This document shows, piece after piece, positions 24,101 to 32,139 of a DNA stretch of 64,000 bases; position 1 is the first letter of the stretch; each line of letters starts with the position of its first letter. Source of the DNA: Cytophagaceae bacterium (lineage in GTDB: Bacteria > Bacteroidota > Bacteroidia > Cytophagales > UBA9547); the NCBI GenBank assembly GCA_027488865.1, contig JAIYAU010000024.1:1-64000 (forward strand), in the 5' to 3' direction. The notes under the pieces were generated by a model, which was not told the DNA's origin, did no database searches, and worked only from the letters and a program-made list of their open reading frames with translations. The position numbers and the translations under genes were made by a program.

Positions 24101-24523
24101 CAGGCTCGTATTAGAAAGGCTATGCAAGAGCTAGAAAAGATGAGAGGTAAAAACGGAAAAAGCGGTAAGGAGGGTAAAGAGGGCAAGGAAGCAGGGCAAG
24201 GAAATGGAAATCTTTTGAAAGAGATGGAAAAAATTGAAGAAGAGCTGGTGAATAAAAGGATAAACCCTGAATTACTCAAACGCCAAAAAGAAATACTCAC
24301 AAGGCTTTTAGAAGCAGAAAACTCACAGCGAGAAAGAGATACTGACAATAAACGAGAATCAAATAGTGGCAAGGAACTGCCACGTTCTATTCCACCTTCA
24401 TTAGAAAAGTACTACCAAGAAAAAGCCAAACAAACAGAACTTCTTAAAACATTACCTCCATCTTTTAATCCTTATTACAAAAAAGAGGTGATACAATATT
24501 TTGAAAAACTTAATAACCAATAA
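21188..24523 (+). CDS. DUF4175 family membrane protein (1111 aa)
   Basis: N-terminal two TM segments (RGLLFFALIVLCSFLIF and a second at ~55-75), a third at ~155-175, then a beta-rich domain (~195-490) and a very long charged coiled coil (~495-1000; repeated QKEEKL, EKEL, NKEFNDLKKDLKELDKL), Met/Gln-rich (MSQKLSQMKQDMQMKQ), ending in a tail with PRSIPPSLEKYYQEK and PSFNPYYKKEVIQYF. This layout is that of DUF4175 proteins of Bacteroidota, whose function is unknown; members commonly lie near ybeY/mnmG-type genes as here. The base composition in the coiled coil is purine-rich on the plus strand. A parS-like site lies within the gene. Confidence 0.85.
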   Translation: MLNQKEHILENLKAYKKKLFLKNLIRGLLFFALIVLCSFLIFTTLEYFGRFNSLVRTVFFFSFLSLAIYSLLKHIAVPIYQLASIDKQVSDEAAAVEIGKYFPEIKDKLLNLLQLSKNKEDVVLISAAIAQKSNELRIIPFVNAVDMSENNKYVKYVTIPVCISVAIILFSPQLFSESSARIVQFNKKFVHQAPFKFIITNQELTSFYNEDYEVKLKLEGKAFPEQVYIVSNDRKIKMTKIKDDEYHYTFKKIQKNTPFQLEGASYFSDQYEISVERKPTLETFKVKLNYPNYLNKQTETLENNGNLIVPEGTKATWTLNPVATNQVMAQFDGEKQFHVEQNLLGNYSFGKTLTKNTFLFLLLNGQNKNITEKTQYSIEVIPDQYPKINAEHYYDSTLFNFITIAGAISDDYGLTKLVFNYKVGAADGVQTPFKSVIVKNNSLALSENFYFNFNTDTLLLNPGQSLQYFMTVWDNDGHNGHKSANSKVFEMKLPTKNELENDIKSSVAKTESQLDETIKKTTQMQNELEKLQNRLKGKKNFDWQDKKAIEDIIKKHEQLEKEVEDFQQLQKELKQKQDKFTEEDLRIAEKAEQLQKLVDDLMDEETKKLYDELQKLLNEKNKEGELQNTLDKLEQKEENLEKELERAMEFFKQLQFEKQLEESIKKLDDLSQKEEKLSNLSKEEKTNNEELKNEQDKLNKEFNDLKKDLKELDKLNEELENKNDLKQNEQEQQSIKEEMDKAKNQLEQNQKQKASKSQKEAADKMKQMSQKLSQMKQDMQMKQNSENMEDLRQILENLLSLSFDQEEVMKEFKKVNQSDPKYLKLSQNQLKLKDDAKIIEDSLNTLAKRVHQIESFITRELGDMKMYMNESLKAIKQRRSDLAAGKQQLAMTSINNLALLLNDVLKQMQDQQQNMMQGAGSCNKPSPGKGKKPNMSPSQMQQKLNEQMQGLMKSGKSGKQMSEELAKMAAQQARIRKAMQELEKMRGKNGKSGKEGKEGKEAGQGNGNLLKEMEKIEEELVNKRINPELLKRQKEILTRLLEAENSQRERDTDNKRESNSGKELPRSIPPSLEKYYQEKAKQTELLKTLPPSFNPYYKKEVIQYFEKLNNQ
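22194..22209. promoter_or_regulatory. parS: parS-like ParB-binding site inside the DUF4175 gene
   Basis: AGTTCCACGTGGAACA has 15 of 16 positions of the two perfect sites at 25553 and 25606; the central 14 bp are a perfect palindrome. parS sites within coding sequence are usual in other bacteria. Confidence 0.75.
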
Positions 24524-24593
24524 TTAAAACAATAAAATCGTGGTAAAAAAACAACATTTACAAAAAGAGATATACGTAATCGTGTCTTAGTAG

Positions 24594-24601
24594 TATATTT
24601 G
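24594..24601 (+). promoter_or_regulatory. -7 box for the ATPase gene
   Basis: TATATTTG fits TAnnTTTG 35 bp before the ATG at 24637. A good -33 TTG is not obvious. Confidence 0.5.
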
Positions 24602-24636
24602 TAGCAGTGTAAAATTTTAGCCTTGAATAGCGTATA

Positions 24637-25038
24637 ATGGAGTTGATAAAAATACTAATACCGTCTTTACCTCAAAACATCCGAATCGTTGAAAGTTTTA
24701 TTGATAACGCGAAGGATAAATATTATCTAAATGATGATATATATGGCAACATTATGATTGCTGTAACGGAGTCGGTTAATAATGCAATTATACATGGCAA
24801 CAAACTTGATATCACAAAAAATGTTCATTTGTCTCTAGAGTTGCTAGAAAATGAAGTAAAGTTCACCGTGCAAGACGAAGGAGAGGGCTTTGATGTAAAC
24901 AACCTCCCCGATCCCACAGCACCTGAAAATATAAGTAAACCAGGTGGAAGAGGAATATTTTTAATGCAGAACCTTTGCGATAAAGTGAATTTTGAAGACA
25001 ATGGAAGGAGGGTGGAGTTGTCCTTCGTATTGAATTAG
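24637..25038 (+). CDS. Anti-sigma-type serine kinase (HATPase_c_2, RsbW/SpoIIAB-like)
   Basis: 133 aa consisting of a single GHKL ATPase domain. The N box ESVNNAIIHGN, G1 box VQDEGEGFDVNNLP and G2 box GGRGIFLMQNLCD are intact. Such stand-alone domains either bind sigma factors or phosphorylate STAS anti-anti-sigma proteins in partner-switching circuits. No STAS or sigma gene is adjacent, so its partners are elsewhere. It has its own promoter and a strong terminator directly after the stop, so it is a single-gene unit. Confidence 0.85.
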   Translation: MELIKILIPSLPQNIRIVESFIDNAKDKYYLNDDIYGNIMIAVTESVNNAIIHGNKLDITKNVHLSLELLENEVKFTVQDEGEGFDVNNLPDPTAPENISKPGGRGIFLMQNLCDKVNFEDNGRRVELSFVLN

Positions 25039-25057
25039 ATACAAACTTAAAATCAAC

Positions 25058-25085
25058 GCCTGACGCACACCGTCAGGCTTTTTTG
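25058..25085 (+). terminator. Rho-independent terminator
   Basis: GCCTGACG-CACAC-CGTCAGGC followed by TTTTTTG: perfect 8-bp GC-rich stem, 5-nt loop, U tract, 20 bp after the ATPase stop. Confidence 0.9.
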
Positions 25086-25104
25086 TTTAATGGGTTAGGT
25101 AAAC

Positions 25105-25551
25105 ATGAACAGTAAAATTGTAAATATATTTTGCACTGAAGAAATTAAGAATCCTTTGCCAAGGCAAAAGGCGTTAGTTTCATCATGGATAAAAAAACGA
25201 ATTACAGAGGCTGATTACACCTTTACAAGTCTAAGTATAATCTTTTGTTCCGATGAATACTTGTTGCAAATGAACATCCAACACCTAGAACATGATTACT
25301 ATACCGATGTTATCACCTTTGATAACAGCGAGCCTAATAGTAAAACAATTGACGGGGAAATATATATAAGCCTAGACCGTGTTAAAGAAAACGCCACCCA
25401 ATTCACAGAACCATTTAAAAAAGAAGTTCTGAGAATAATTGCTCATGGTGTTTTACACTTACTTGGCTTTGGTGATAAAACACCCACAGAGAAAAGCGAG
25501 ATGACAAAAGCAGAAAACGACTTTCTTCTTTCAGCAGAGCATCTTTACTAA
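25105..25551 (+). CDS. ybeY: Endoribonuclease YbeY
   Basis: 148 aa. Metal-dependent RNase needed for 16S rRNA 3' maturation and ribosome quality control. The zinc motif is seen as AHGVLHLLGFGDKTPTE: two His ligands are in place, while the third (H in GYDH) is replaced by the GxGDKT form usual in Bacteroidota. Upstream DYYTDVITFDNSE and GEIYISLDRVKENA are family-typical. Two parS sites follow the stop immediately, before mnmG. Confidence 0.93.
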   Translation: MNSKIVNIFCTEEIKNPLPRQKALVSSWIKKRITEADYTFTSLSIIFCSDEYLLQMNIQHLEHDYYTDVITFDNSEPNSKTIDGEIYISLDRVKENATQFTEPFKKEVLRIIAHGVLHLLGFGDKTPTEKSEMTKAENDFLLSAEHLY

Positions 25552-25552
25552 A

Positions 25553-25568
25553 TGTTCCACGTGGAACA
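25553..25568. promoter_or_regulatory. parS: parS site
   Basis: TGTTCCACGTGGAACA, a perfect 16-bp palindrome matching the ParB-binding parS consensus family (TGTTNCACGTGNAACA). Begins 2 bp after ybeY. Confidence 0.88.
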
Positions 25569-25605
25569 TTTGCATTTTAGAGTTGAAACCATTTACCAAA
25601 ATATA

Positions 25606-25621
25606 TGTTCCACGTGGAACA
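25606..25621. promoter_or_regulatory. parS: parS site
   Basis: A second perfect TGTTCCACGTGGAACA, 53 bp from the first and 12 bp before the mnmG start. Confidence 0.88.
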
Positions 25622-25632
25622 TTTGATTAAGT

Positions 25633-27498
25633 ATGTTTAAAGAATATGATGTAATTGTGGTGGGTGCTGGGCATGCTGGATGTGAGGCCGCGGCCGCAGC
25701 TGCTAACATGGGATGTAGTACGCTACTTATTACTATGGACATGACCAAAATGGGCCAAATGTCATGTAACCCTGCTATGGGGGGAGTAGCCAAAGGTCAA
25801 ATAGTTCGTGAAATCGATGCCTTGGGTGGGTTATCTGGGATTATAACAGATAAAACCTCCTTGCAGTTTAGGATGTTGAATAGCTCCAAAGGGCCGGCTA
25901 TGTGGAGTCCAAGAGCCCAATGTGACCGTTGGAAATTTACTGAGGAATGGCGAATTGCCCTAGAAAACATACCTAAGCTTGATTTTTGGCAAGAAATGGT
26001 GACAGGTATATTGGTAAAAGACCAAAAGGTGAACGGAATTCGAACAGCCATGGGGCTTGAAATACAAAGTAAATCCGTAGTCCTAACAAATGGTACATTT
26101 CTAAATGGAATAATACATATAGGCGAAAAAAACTTTTCGGGTGGACGTACAGGAGAAAAAGCAGCTAAAGGTATAACTGAACAACTTGTAAGTTTAGGTT
26201 TTGAGTCGGGTAGAATGAAAACGGGTACACCTGCACGACTTGATGGTCGGAGTATTAACTACAACATCGTTGAGGAGCAACAAGGAGATCAGTTTCCACA
26301 AAAATTCTCCTATAGCAACGAAACTTTTCCTATCCAAAAGCAACTAAGCTGCCACATAACATATACCAACACCGAGGTTCATGAGATTTTGAAAACTGGT
26401 TTTGAAAAATCCCCAATGTTCCAAGGACGTATAAAAGGTCTTGGGCCGCGATACTGTCCCTCCATTGAAGACAAAATAAATAGATTTGCTGAACGAGAAC
26501 GTCATCAGCTATTTATAGAACCAGAAGGCTGGAACACCTGCGAAGTTTATCTCAATGGGTTTTCTTCATCTTTACCAGAAGAAATTCAGCTTAAAGCATT
26601 GCAGAAAATCCAAGGGCTTGAAAACGTTAAAATGTTTAGACCTGGTTATGCCATTGAATATGATTATTTTCCTCCCACACAACTTAGTCTAACACTTGAG
26701 ACAAAACTTGTATCTGGTCTCTTTTTTGCAGGCCAAATTAATGGTACCACAGGATATGAAGAAGCAGCAGGCCAAGGCCTAATGGCTGGAATAAATGCAG
26801 CTAGAAAAGCACAGGAGAAAGATGCTTTGATATTGCAAAGAGATGAAGCATATATTGGTGTGCTAATTGATGATCTCATAAACAAAGGCACCGAAGAACC
26901 CTATCGTATGTTTACTTCCCGTGCTGAATATAGAATTCTCTTACGCCAAGATAACGCAGACATTAGGCTTACACAAAAAGGCTATGACATAGGTCTTGCT
27001 TCTGAGGAAAGGTTTTTAAACATGAAACTAAAGGAGAAAGAATCACAGGAAATTTACAAATGGCTTGCTACTACCAAAACGGAATCATTTGAGGTCAATG
27101 AGATGTTATCGCAACTAGGTTCAGCAGAGATTAAGGAAAAAACAACTTTAATTCAGCTATTAAGAAGACCCGATATTGGCATTAACAATTTCAGAGGTAT
27201 CAACTCCGATATTGATAATTATATCAATTCCAAAGACGCCTTACATTTGGAACAAGCTGAAATCCTTATTAAATATGAAAGCTATATTGATAAAGAACGA
27301 TCAATGGCTGAAAAAATTAAGTCATTAGAAAATGTTAAAATTCCAATTACAATTAACTATGATGAGATCTCTGCTCTGTCAAATGAAGCAAAAGATAAAT
27401 TCAAAAAAATAAAACCACTTAGTCTAGGCCAAGCATCCAGAATAAGTGGAATTTCTCCATCAGACGTATCAATATTAATGATTCAACTTAACAAATAA
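25633..27498 (+). CDS. mnmG: tRNA uridine-5-carboxymethylaminomethyl modification enzyme MnmG (GidA)
   Basis: 621 aa, full length. FAD enzyme that with MnmE installs the cmnm5 group on U34 of certain tRNAs. The dinucleotide fold [17 protein letters not shown] is followed by [71 protein letters not shown] and the FAD site [19 protein letters not shown]. The C-terminal helical MnmE-binding region ends [19 protein letters not shown]. The gene commonly sits near replication origins, consistent with the oriC proposed 2.5 kb downstream. The next ATG follows its stop with no gap. Confidence 0.97.
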   Translation: MFKEYDVIVVGAGHAGCEAAAAAANMGCSTLLITMDMTKMGQMSCNPAMGGVAKGQIVREIDALGGLSGIITDKTSLQFRMLNSSKGPAMWSPRAQCDRWKFTEEWRIALENIPKLDFWQEMVTGILVKDQKVNGIRTAMGLEIQSKSVVLTNGTFLNGIIHIGEKNFSGGRTGEKAAKGITEQLVSLGFESGRMKTGTPARLDGRSINYNIVEEQQGDQFPQKFSYSNETFPIQKQLSCHITYTNTEVHEILKTGFEKSPMFQGRIKGLGPRYCPSIEDKINRFAERERHQLFIEPEGWNTCEVYLNGFSSSLPEEIQLKALQKIQGLENVKMFRPGYAIEYDYFPPTQLSLTLETKLVSGLFFAGQINGTTGYEEAAGQGLMAGINAARKAQEKDALILQRDEAYIGVLIDDLINKGTEEPYRMFTSRAEYRILLRQDNADIRLTQKGYDIGLASEERFLNMKLKEKESQEIYKWLATTKTESFEVNEMLSQLGSAEIKEKTTLIQLLRRPDIGINNFRGINSDIDNYINSKDALHLEQAEILIKYESYIDKERSMAEKIKSLENVKIPITINYDEISALSNEAKDKFKKIKPLSLGQASRISGISPSDVSILMIQLNK

Positions 27499-28374
27499 AT
27501 GTTTGAAAAAATAGACATCTGCCCCGTTTGCGGCAACAATGAGTTTACAAACTCTCTTATTTGTAACGACCACACCGTAACAAATGAGAAGTTTGCCCTA
27601 ATTAAGTGCAAATCATGTGGTTTTTTGCTCACTTCACCGAGACCAACGAAGGAGAACATTGGCAAATACTATAAGTCTGATACCTATATTTCACATTCTG
27701 ATACAAACAAGGGAATAATAAACCAGATTTATCACGTAGTACGGAAAATATCACTTCGCAATAAGTTTAAGCTAATTAAGCAAAAGGAGAATAAAAGTAC
27801 CATTCTCGACTTCGGTACAGGTACTGGTTACTTTGTTAACTACTGTAACGAACGTGGTCAATTAGCTGAAGGACTAGAAATTGATGACGCGGCAAGAGCT
27901 ATAGCTTCTAAAAATGGCGCTAAAATCTATTCTTCTTTAAATGAAATAAAAGATAAAAAATACCGTGTAATCACCGCGTGGCACGTACTAGAGCATATTC
28001 ATGATCTTGACCAAACAATATCTTCAATGAAAAAACTTTTGGAAAAAAAAGGAAGATTAGTTTTTGCAGTTCCTAATTGTAACTCGTATGATGCACAACA
28101 CTACAAGGAATTCTGGGCTGGTTATGATGTGCCAAGACACCTTTACCACTTTACACCACAAACCATGAAAATCTTATGTAAAAAACATAACCTCAAAATT
28201 AAGGATATTCTGCCTATGAAGTTTGATGCATTTTATGTGTCAATGTTAAGTGAGAAATACAAGAATGGTAAGACTAACTTTTTAAGGGCACTTCTTCTTG
28301 GGCTCAAATCGAATAGACAAGCAGCTTTAAATAATGAGTACTCAAGTCTAATTTATGTTATCAAAGTAAAATAG
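27499..28374 (+). CDS. Zinc-ribbon class I SAM-dependent methyltransferase (291 aa)
   Basis: N-terminal zinc ribbon CPVCGNNEF...CKSCGFLLTSPRP (residues ~8-50), then the SAM-binding motif ILDFGTGTGYFVNYC with acidic LEIDDAA, and WHVLEHIHDLDQTI. This ribbon-plus-methyltransferase form is frequent in Bacteroidota surface-polysaccharide or lipid-modification loci. Substrate unknown. It starts at the base after mnmG's stop, so it is co-transcribed with mnmG, and the lipoprotein gene follows 5 bp downstream. Confidence 0.85.
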   Translation: MFEKIDICPVCGNNEFTNSLICNDHTVTNEKFALIKCKSCGFLLTSPRPTKENIGKYYKSDTYISHSDTNKGIINQIYHVVRKISLRNKFKLIKQKENKSTILDFGTGTGYFVNYCNERGQLAEGLEIDDAARAIASKNGAKIYSSLNEIKDKKYRVITAWHVLEHIHDLDQTISSMKKLLEKKGRLVFAVPNCNSYDAQHYKEFWAGYDVPRHLYHFTPQTMKILCKKHNLKIKDILPMKFDAFYVSMLSEKYKNGKTNFLRALLLGLKSNRQAALNNEYSSLIYVIKVK

Positions 28375-28379
28375 TAAGC

Positions 28380-29951
28380 ATGTTAATCAAGTGGTTATCC
28401 GGTTTTTCAATAATTTTTTCAATACTAGTTTTTAGTCGATGTGCCAATATCAGTGCTCCTGGTGGAGGCCCATTAGATACACTTAAACCTACATTAGTAA
28501 GGTCAATTCCTAAGAATAATGAAACCAATTTTAATAGTTCTGTCTTAATATTTGAAGTGTCCGAACCTATCGATGCCGGACAACTCGCTAAAGAAATACA
28601 AATTCAACCGCCACTAGAAGAAGAGCCAACAATTGAAGCGGATCGAAAAAAAATAGTTGTTAAACTTAAAAAGCAGCTTAGATCAAACACCACCTATAAT
28701 CTATACTTTAGAAATGGTATAAAAGACAAAACCGAAGGAAATATACTTAAAAGTAATAGAATTAGATTTTCAACAGGAGCAAACCTAGACTCAATACGAG
28801 TAGAAGGACGCATAATTAATCCCTTAGACAATAAACCCTCTACAAACATACTAGTTGGAATATTTTTAATCAATGATACTATTACTCCGTATAATACTAA
28901 ACCTGAGTATTATAATTATACCAACAAGGAAGGGGTCTACACCATTAATGATATAAAGGCAGGCACTTATAAACTATTGGCTTTTAATGACTTAAATAAA
29001 AATCTTCTTTTAAACTTAAACGAGCCGTTGGGTTTTATTGATACAACGTTATCCATTAGTTCTAATTTAAGTCTAAAAAACCTAAGTTTAACATTTGCCA
29101 AAACTGATTCTCTTAAAATATCGAGTACCAAATCTAAGAACGGTATTTTCGAGATACGTCTTAACAAATCACCAAGAACCGCAGTATTAGAAAGCAAACC
29201 TCAGTTGAAATATTTAGTAAGCGCAAACGTTATAAGAGTATTTCCTAATACTCGTATCGACAGTTTACAAGTTGAATTAACAGTGGAAGATTCGTTAGGA
29301 ACAAAGTTAAAAAAATCAATTACCGCAAATTTTGATAAAGAAAGATTTAAAAATAAAAATTTCATATCTAATAAAAACCCTTACCGTAAATTAACTTCCA
29401 AAGGAGGGAATGTAGTTATAACAACAGAGACACCAATTGAAACTATATTAAAAGATACAATTCTATTAAAGCCCGATAACAATAAATGGGTGAATTCTAA
29501 ATTTACTCTCTCCAAAAACGGAGACTCGCTTTACATAAAATACCCTCAATTTCAAGATTCACTGTTTATCAAAATTCCAGCAGGCTTTTGTGTATCAGCT
29601 TTAGGAGATACCTCAAGTCAATTTAAAGATAAATTTGAAATATTTAAAGAAGAAGACGTAAGTCTCATAGCTGGAAGTATTAATACGAAGTATAAAAATT
29701 ATATTTTTGAATTACTAACGAAGGACAATAATGTAGTAATAAGATTAATAAATCCGAAAAGTTACGAAATTCCAAATCTATCTCCCGGTGAATATAGAAT
29801 AAGAATTATTGAAGATTTAAATAATAACGGTTTTTGGGATGTAGGTAATTATCGAACAAATATACCTGCTGAAAAAATATACCATCATCCCGCACCAATT
29901 ATTATTAAAGCCAATTGGGAACTACGAGATGTAAATATTACCACAGAATAA
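28380..29951 (+). CDS. Lipoprotein with Ig-like (Big_5/SbsA) domain (523 aa)
   Basis: Lipobox at residues ~17-22 (LVFSRC-AN) marks it as a lipoprotein. It is followed by ISAPGGGPLDTLKPTLVRSIP and the Big_5 domain FNSSVLIFEVSEPID...PPLEEEP...NTTYNLYFRNGIKD (~30-140), common to a Bacteroidota family. A carboxypeptidase-regulatory-like beta domain follows (NKEGVYTINDIKAGTYKLLAF), and a second such region ends near DLNNNGFWDVGNY. Envelope-located; function unknown. Last gene before the proposed oriC. A 40-nt piece of it (IPAGFCVSALGD) recurs at 55537. Confidence 0.8.
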   Translation: MLIKWLSGFSIIFSILVFSRCANISAPGGGPLDTLKPTLVRSIPKNNETNFNSSVLIFEVSEPIDAGQLAKEIQIQPPLEEEPTIEADRKKIVVKLKKQLRSNTTYNLYFRNGIKDKTEGNILKSNRIRFSTGANLDSIRVEGRIINPLDNKPSTNILVGIFLINDTITPYNTKPEYYNYTNKEGVYTINDIKAGTYKLLAFNDLNKNLLLNLNEPLGFIDTTLSISSNLSLKNLSLTFAKTDSLKISSTKSKNGIFEIRLNKSPRTAVLESKPQLKYLVSANVIRVFPNTRIDSLQVELTVEDSLGTKLKKSITANFDKERFKNKNFISNKNPYRKLTSKGGNVVITTETPIETILKDTILLKPDNNKWVNSKFTLSKNGDSLYIKYPQFQDSLFIKIPAGFCVSALGDTSSQFKDKFEIFKEEDVSLIAGSINTKYKNYIFELLTKDNNVVIRLINPKSYEIPNLSPGEYRIRIIEDLNNNGFWDVGNYRTNIPAEKIYHHPAPIIIKANWELRDVNITTE

Positions 29952-30033
29952 ACTCATGCTGTTTAATAACTCGTGTATAACTCTGTGAGAAAGTGTTAGC
30001 ATAACTATATTAAAATTTCAGGAGTAATCTATA

Positions 30034-30042
30034 TGTGGATAA
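30034..30042 (-). promoter_or_regulatory. DnaA box 1
   Basis: TGTGGATAA, perfect complement of TTATCCACA. Confidence 0.8.
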
Positions 30043-30071
30043 CAATAGAAAAACCGAGATTTATTCTTAAT

Positions 30072-30080
30072 TTACCCACA
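30072..30080 (+). promoter_or_regulatory. DnaA box-like, one mismatch
   Basis: TTACCCACA differs from TTATCCACA at one position. Confidence 0.45.
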
Positions 30081-30247
30081 AAAAGTTATTAATAACACTA
30101 GGTATGAAAAGTGTTTAAAACTTTGGCTATTTTAATAAATACTTATAAATAAACATGTTATAAGTTGATAAACTGTTAATATCTTAAAAAAAATTAGTAT
30201 TTATTAACAAATAAAAAATCCAAATGTGAATTATAATAGTTTTCAAC

Positions 30248-30256
30248 TTATCCACA
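30248..30256 (+). promoter_or_regulatory. DnaA box 2
   Basis: TTATCCACA, perfect; followed by GACC and the trinucleotide run. Confidence 0.8.
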
Positions 30257-30260
30257 GACC

Positions 30261-30280
30261 TAATAATAATGATAATAATT
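30261..30280 (+). other. DnaA-trio-like trinucleotide run / duplex-unwinding element
   Basis: TAA-TAA-TAA-TGA-TAA-TAA directly follows DnaA box 2 and a short GACC; further pure AT sequence extends to 30310. Confidence 0.55.
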
Positions 30281-30310
30281 TGAATTACATTTTATATTAA
30301 TATTATAAAC

Positions 30311-30319
30311 TGTGGATAA
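30311..30319 (-). promoter_or_regulatory. DnaA box 3
   Basis: TGTGGATAA, perfect; 15 bp before the TPR gene start. Confidence 0.8.
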
Positions 30320-30334
30320 CCTCAAGCATACGTC

Positions 30335-32137
30335 ATGAAGTATATAATTGTATTTTTAATCATTTTATTTCAAAAAATTTCTTTTGCGCAGCCCGGAATG
30401 CTCCAGCTCGCTAATGAATATTATTCATCTGGCGAATATAAAAAGGCTAAAGTTGTTTATGAAGATTTGTTAAAAGACGAATCTAAAATGGATTTCATTT
30501 ATAACAATTATTTGCAAACACTATATAACCTAAAAGAACTTGAACTTGCTCAAAAATTTTTAAAGAAGACAGTTAAGAAATATCCCAATTATGTTATTTA
30601 TAAACTTGACTTGATCGATTGTATAGAAAAAGGAGCTCACCCTGAAGATGCCGAAAAGGTAAAAAATAAATATGCAATTGAAATTAGTAGAGATAAGAAT
30701 TCTTTGTTATTGGCTTATGAATATTTAATGGGTCAGCGTAAATATGCTTATGCAGAAACCTTGTTGTTAAAAGCTCGGGACTATGAAAGAGATCAAGTAG
30801 CATATAGTACACAACTTGCAGAAATTTATCAAAATTTAGCCCAAAAGGATAAGATGTTTGATGAAATGCTCAATCAGCTCTTTGCTGAACCTAACGTGGA
30901 GCGGATAAAGTCAAGTTTTCAAAATTTAATTCAAACCGAAGAAGATTTTAACACTTTTGAAGGTCTCTTACTTGCCAAGGTAGAACAGAATCCAGAAAAT
31001 GACAATTTGAATGAGGTATTAATATGGGCTTATGTTCAACAGAAAGATTTTAATAGTGCGTTTATTTATGCAAAAGCAATAGATAATAGAAATAAATTGC
31101 AAGGATTTCAATTACTAGATCTAGCTAAAATAGCTATGGAAAACAAGGCTTATGATGCAGTAATAAAAATGAGTGATTACGTAAAATCTAAGTATAAAGG
31201 TATAGGTACCTATTTTCAGTTTAAAATGATGGGAACTAAGGCAAAAGAGGAATTAATAAAAAACACCTACCCGATTCCATCATCAAAAATTTGGGAGTTA
31301 ATTAATGAATATAAATCACTTTGTGTTGAGCAACCCAATTCCGCTCAATGTGCTGAGGCTATTAGGAGTCAAGCTTTGTTGTATGCTTTTCAACTAGGAA
31401 AAATTGATACAGCAATAATACAATTACAAGAATTAACAAAATATCCTTATTTTGATCAGGCTTTTAAAGATAAATGCAAGCTTGATTTGGGTGATTTTTA
31501 TATTCTAAAAGAAGAATATTGGGAGGCGTCACTTATTTATTCTCAAGTAGAAAAAAGCCAAAAGGATTCACCGCTCGCTTATGAAGCGAAATTAAGAAAT
31601 GGTAAATTGTTTTATTATAAAGGAGAGTTTGAATTAGCCAAGGAGCAACTGGATGTTTTAAAATTAGCTACTTCAAGAGAAATAGCCAATGATGCTATGG
31701 ATAAAAGTATATTTATACAAGATAATTTAGGAGAAGATACCTTGGGAACAGAGTTAAGTAAAATCACCTCAATTGAACTTTTCATTTTTCAGCAAAAATA
31801 TCAAGAGGCGATTGATGCTTATATATCATTTTTGACCACCTATGCCTTAAGCACTTTAAGAGACGACGCTTTTTATGGTCTAGCTAAATTATATATAAAA
31901 ATGGGTAAATATAACGAAGCGGTTGATCAGCTCATCAAAATTTTGACTTTGCATAAAAATGAAATATTAGCTGATGATGCCCAGTTTTTGCTTGCTACCT
32001 TATACGAGGAAAAGTTACGTAACAACGAAAAAGCTATGAATGAATATAATGTAATCTTGCTTGAGTATACAGGTAGTATCTACCAAGCAGAGGCAAGAAA
32101 AAGATATAGATTTTTGAGAGGGGATAAACTTAACTAA
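30335..32137 (+). CDS. Secreted tetratricopeptide repeat protein (600 aa)
   Basis: Signal peptide in residues 1-18 (YIIVFLIILFQKISFAQ), then TPR/helical repeats along the whole length: LANEYYSSGEYKKAKVVYEDLLKD at the N-terminus, and at the C-terminus DDAFYGLAKLYIKMGKYNEAVDQLIKIL and ADDAQFLLATLYEEKLRN. Probably a periplasmic scaffold; partner unknown. Its stop is 2 bp before the next gene's ATG, so the two are coupled. It is the first gene after the oriC candidate, and DnaA box 3 lies 15 bp before its ATG, where initiator binding could affect expression. Confidence 0.8.
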   Translation: MKYIIVFLIILFQKISFAQPGMLQLANEYYSSGEYKKAKVVYEDLLKDESKMDFIYNNYLQTLYNLKELELAQKFLKKTVKKYPNYVIYKLDLIDCIEKGAHPEDAEKVKNKYAIEISRDKNSLLLAYEYLMGQRKYAYAETLLLKARDYERDQVAYSTQLAEIYQNLAQKDKMFDEMLNQLFAEPNVERIKSSFQNLIQTEEDFNTFEGLLLAKVEQNPENDNLNEVLIWAYVQQKDFNSAFIYAKAIDNRNKLQGFQLLDLAKIAMENKAYDAVIKMSDYVKSKYKGIGTYFQFKMMGTKAKEELIKNTYPIPSSKIWELINEYKSLCVEQPNSAQCAEAIRSQALLYAFQLGKIDTAIIQLQELTKYPYFDQAFKDKCKLDLGDFYILKEEYWEASLIYSQVEKSQKDSPLAYEAKLRNGKLFYYKGEFELAKEQLDVLKLATSREIANDAMDKSIFIQDNLGEDTLGTELSKITSIELFIFQQKYQEAIDAYISFLTTYALSTLRDDAFYGLAKLYIKMGKYNEAVDQLIKILTLHKNEILADDAQFLLATLYEEKLRNNEKAMNEYNVILLEYTGSIYQAEARKRYRFLRGDKLN

Positions 32138-32139
32138 TA

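Larger units (their letters stand above)
29952..30334. other. oriC: Putative chromosomal replication origin (oriC)
   Basis: A 383-bp gene-free, strongly AT-rich stretch. It holds three perfect DnaA boxes (TTATCCACA or its complement) at 30034, 30248 and 30311, a one-mismatch box (TTACCCACA) at 30072, and between the last two perfect boxes an AT-rich run TAATAATAATGATAATAATT resembling DnaA-trios of a duplex-unwinding element. mnmG and three parS sites within 8 kb support the assignment. dnaA is not in the window, which is common where oriC and dnaA are apart. Genes on both sides run on the plus strand, so the left arm does not show the usual divergence. Confidence 0.75.

Noticed and set aside
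30319-30334. A dnaA gene next to the oriC candidate
   Set aside because: Neither neighbour is dnaA or dnaN; both flanking ORFs are envelope proteins.
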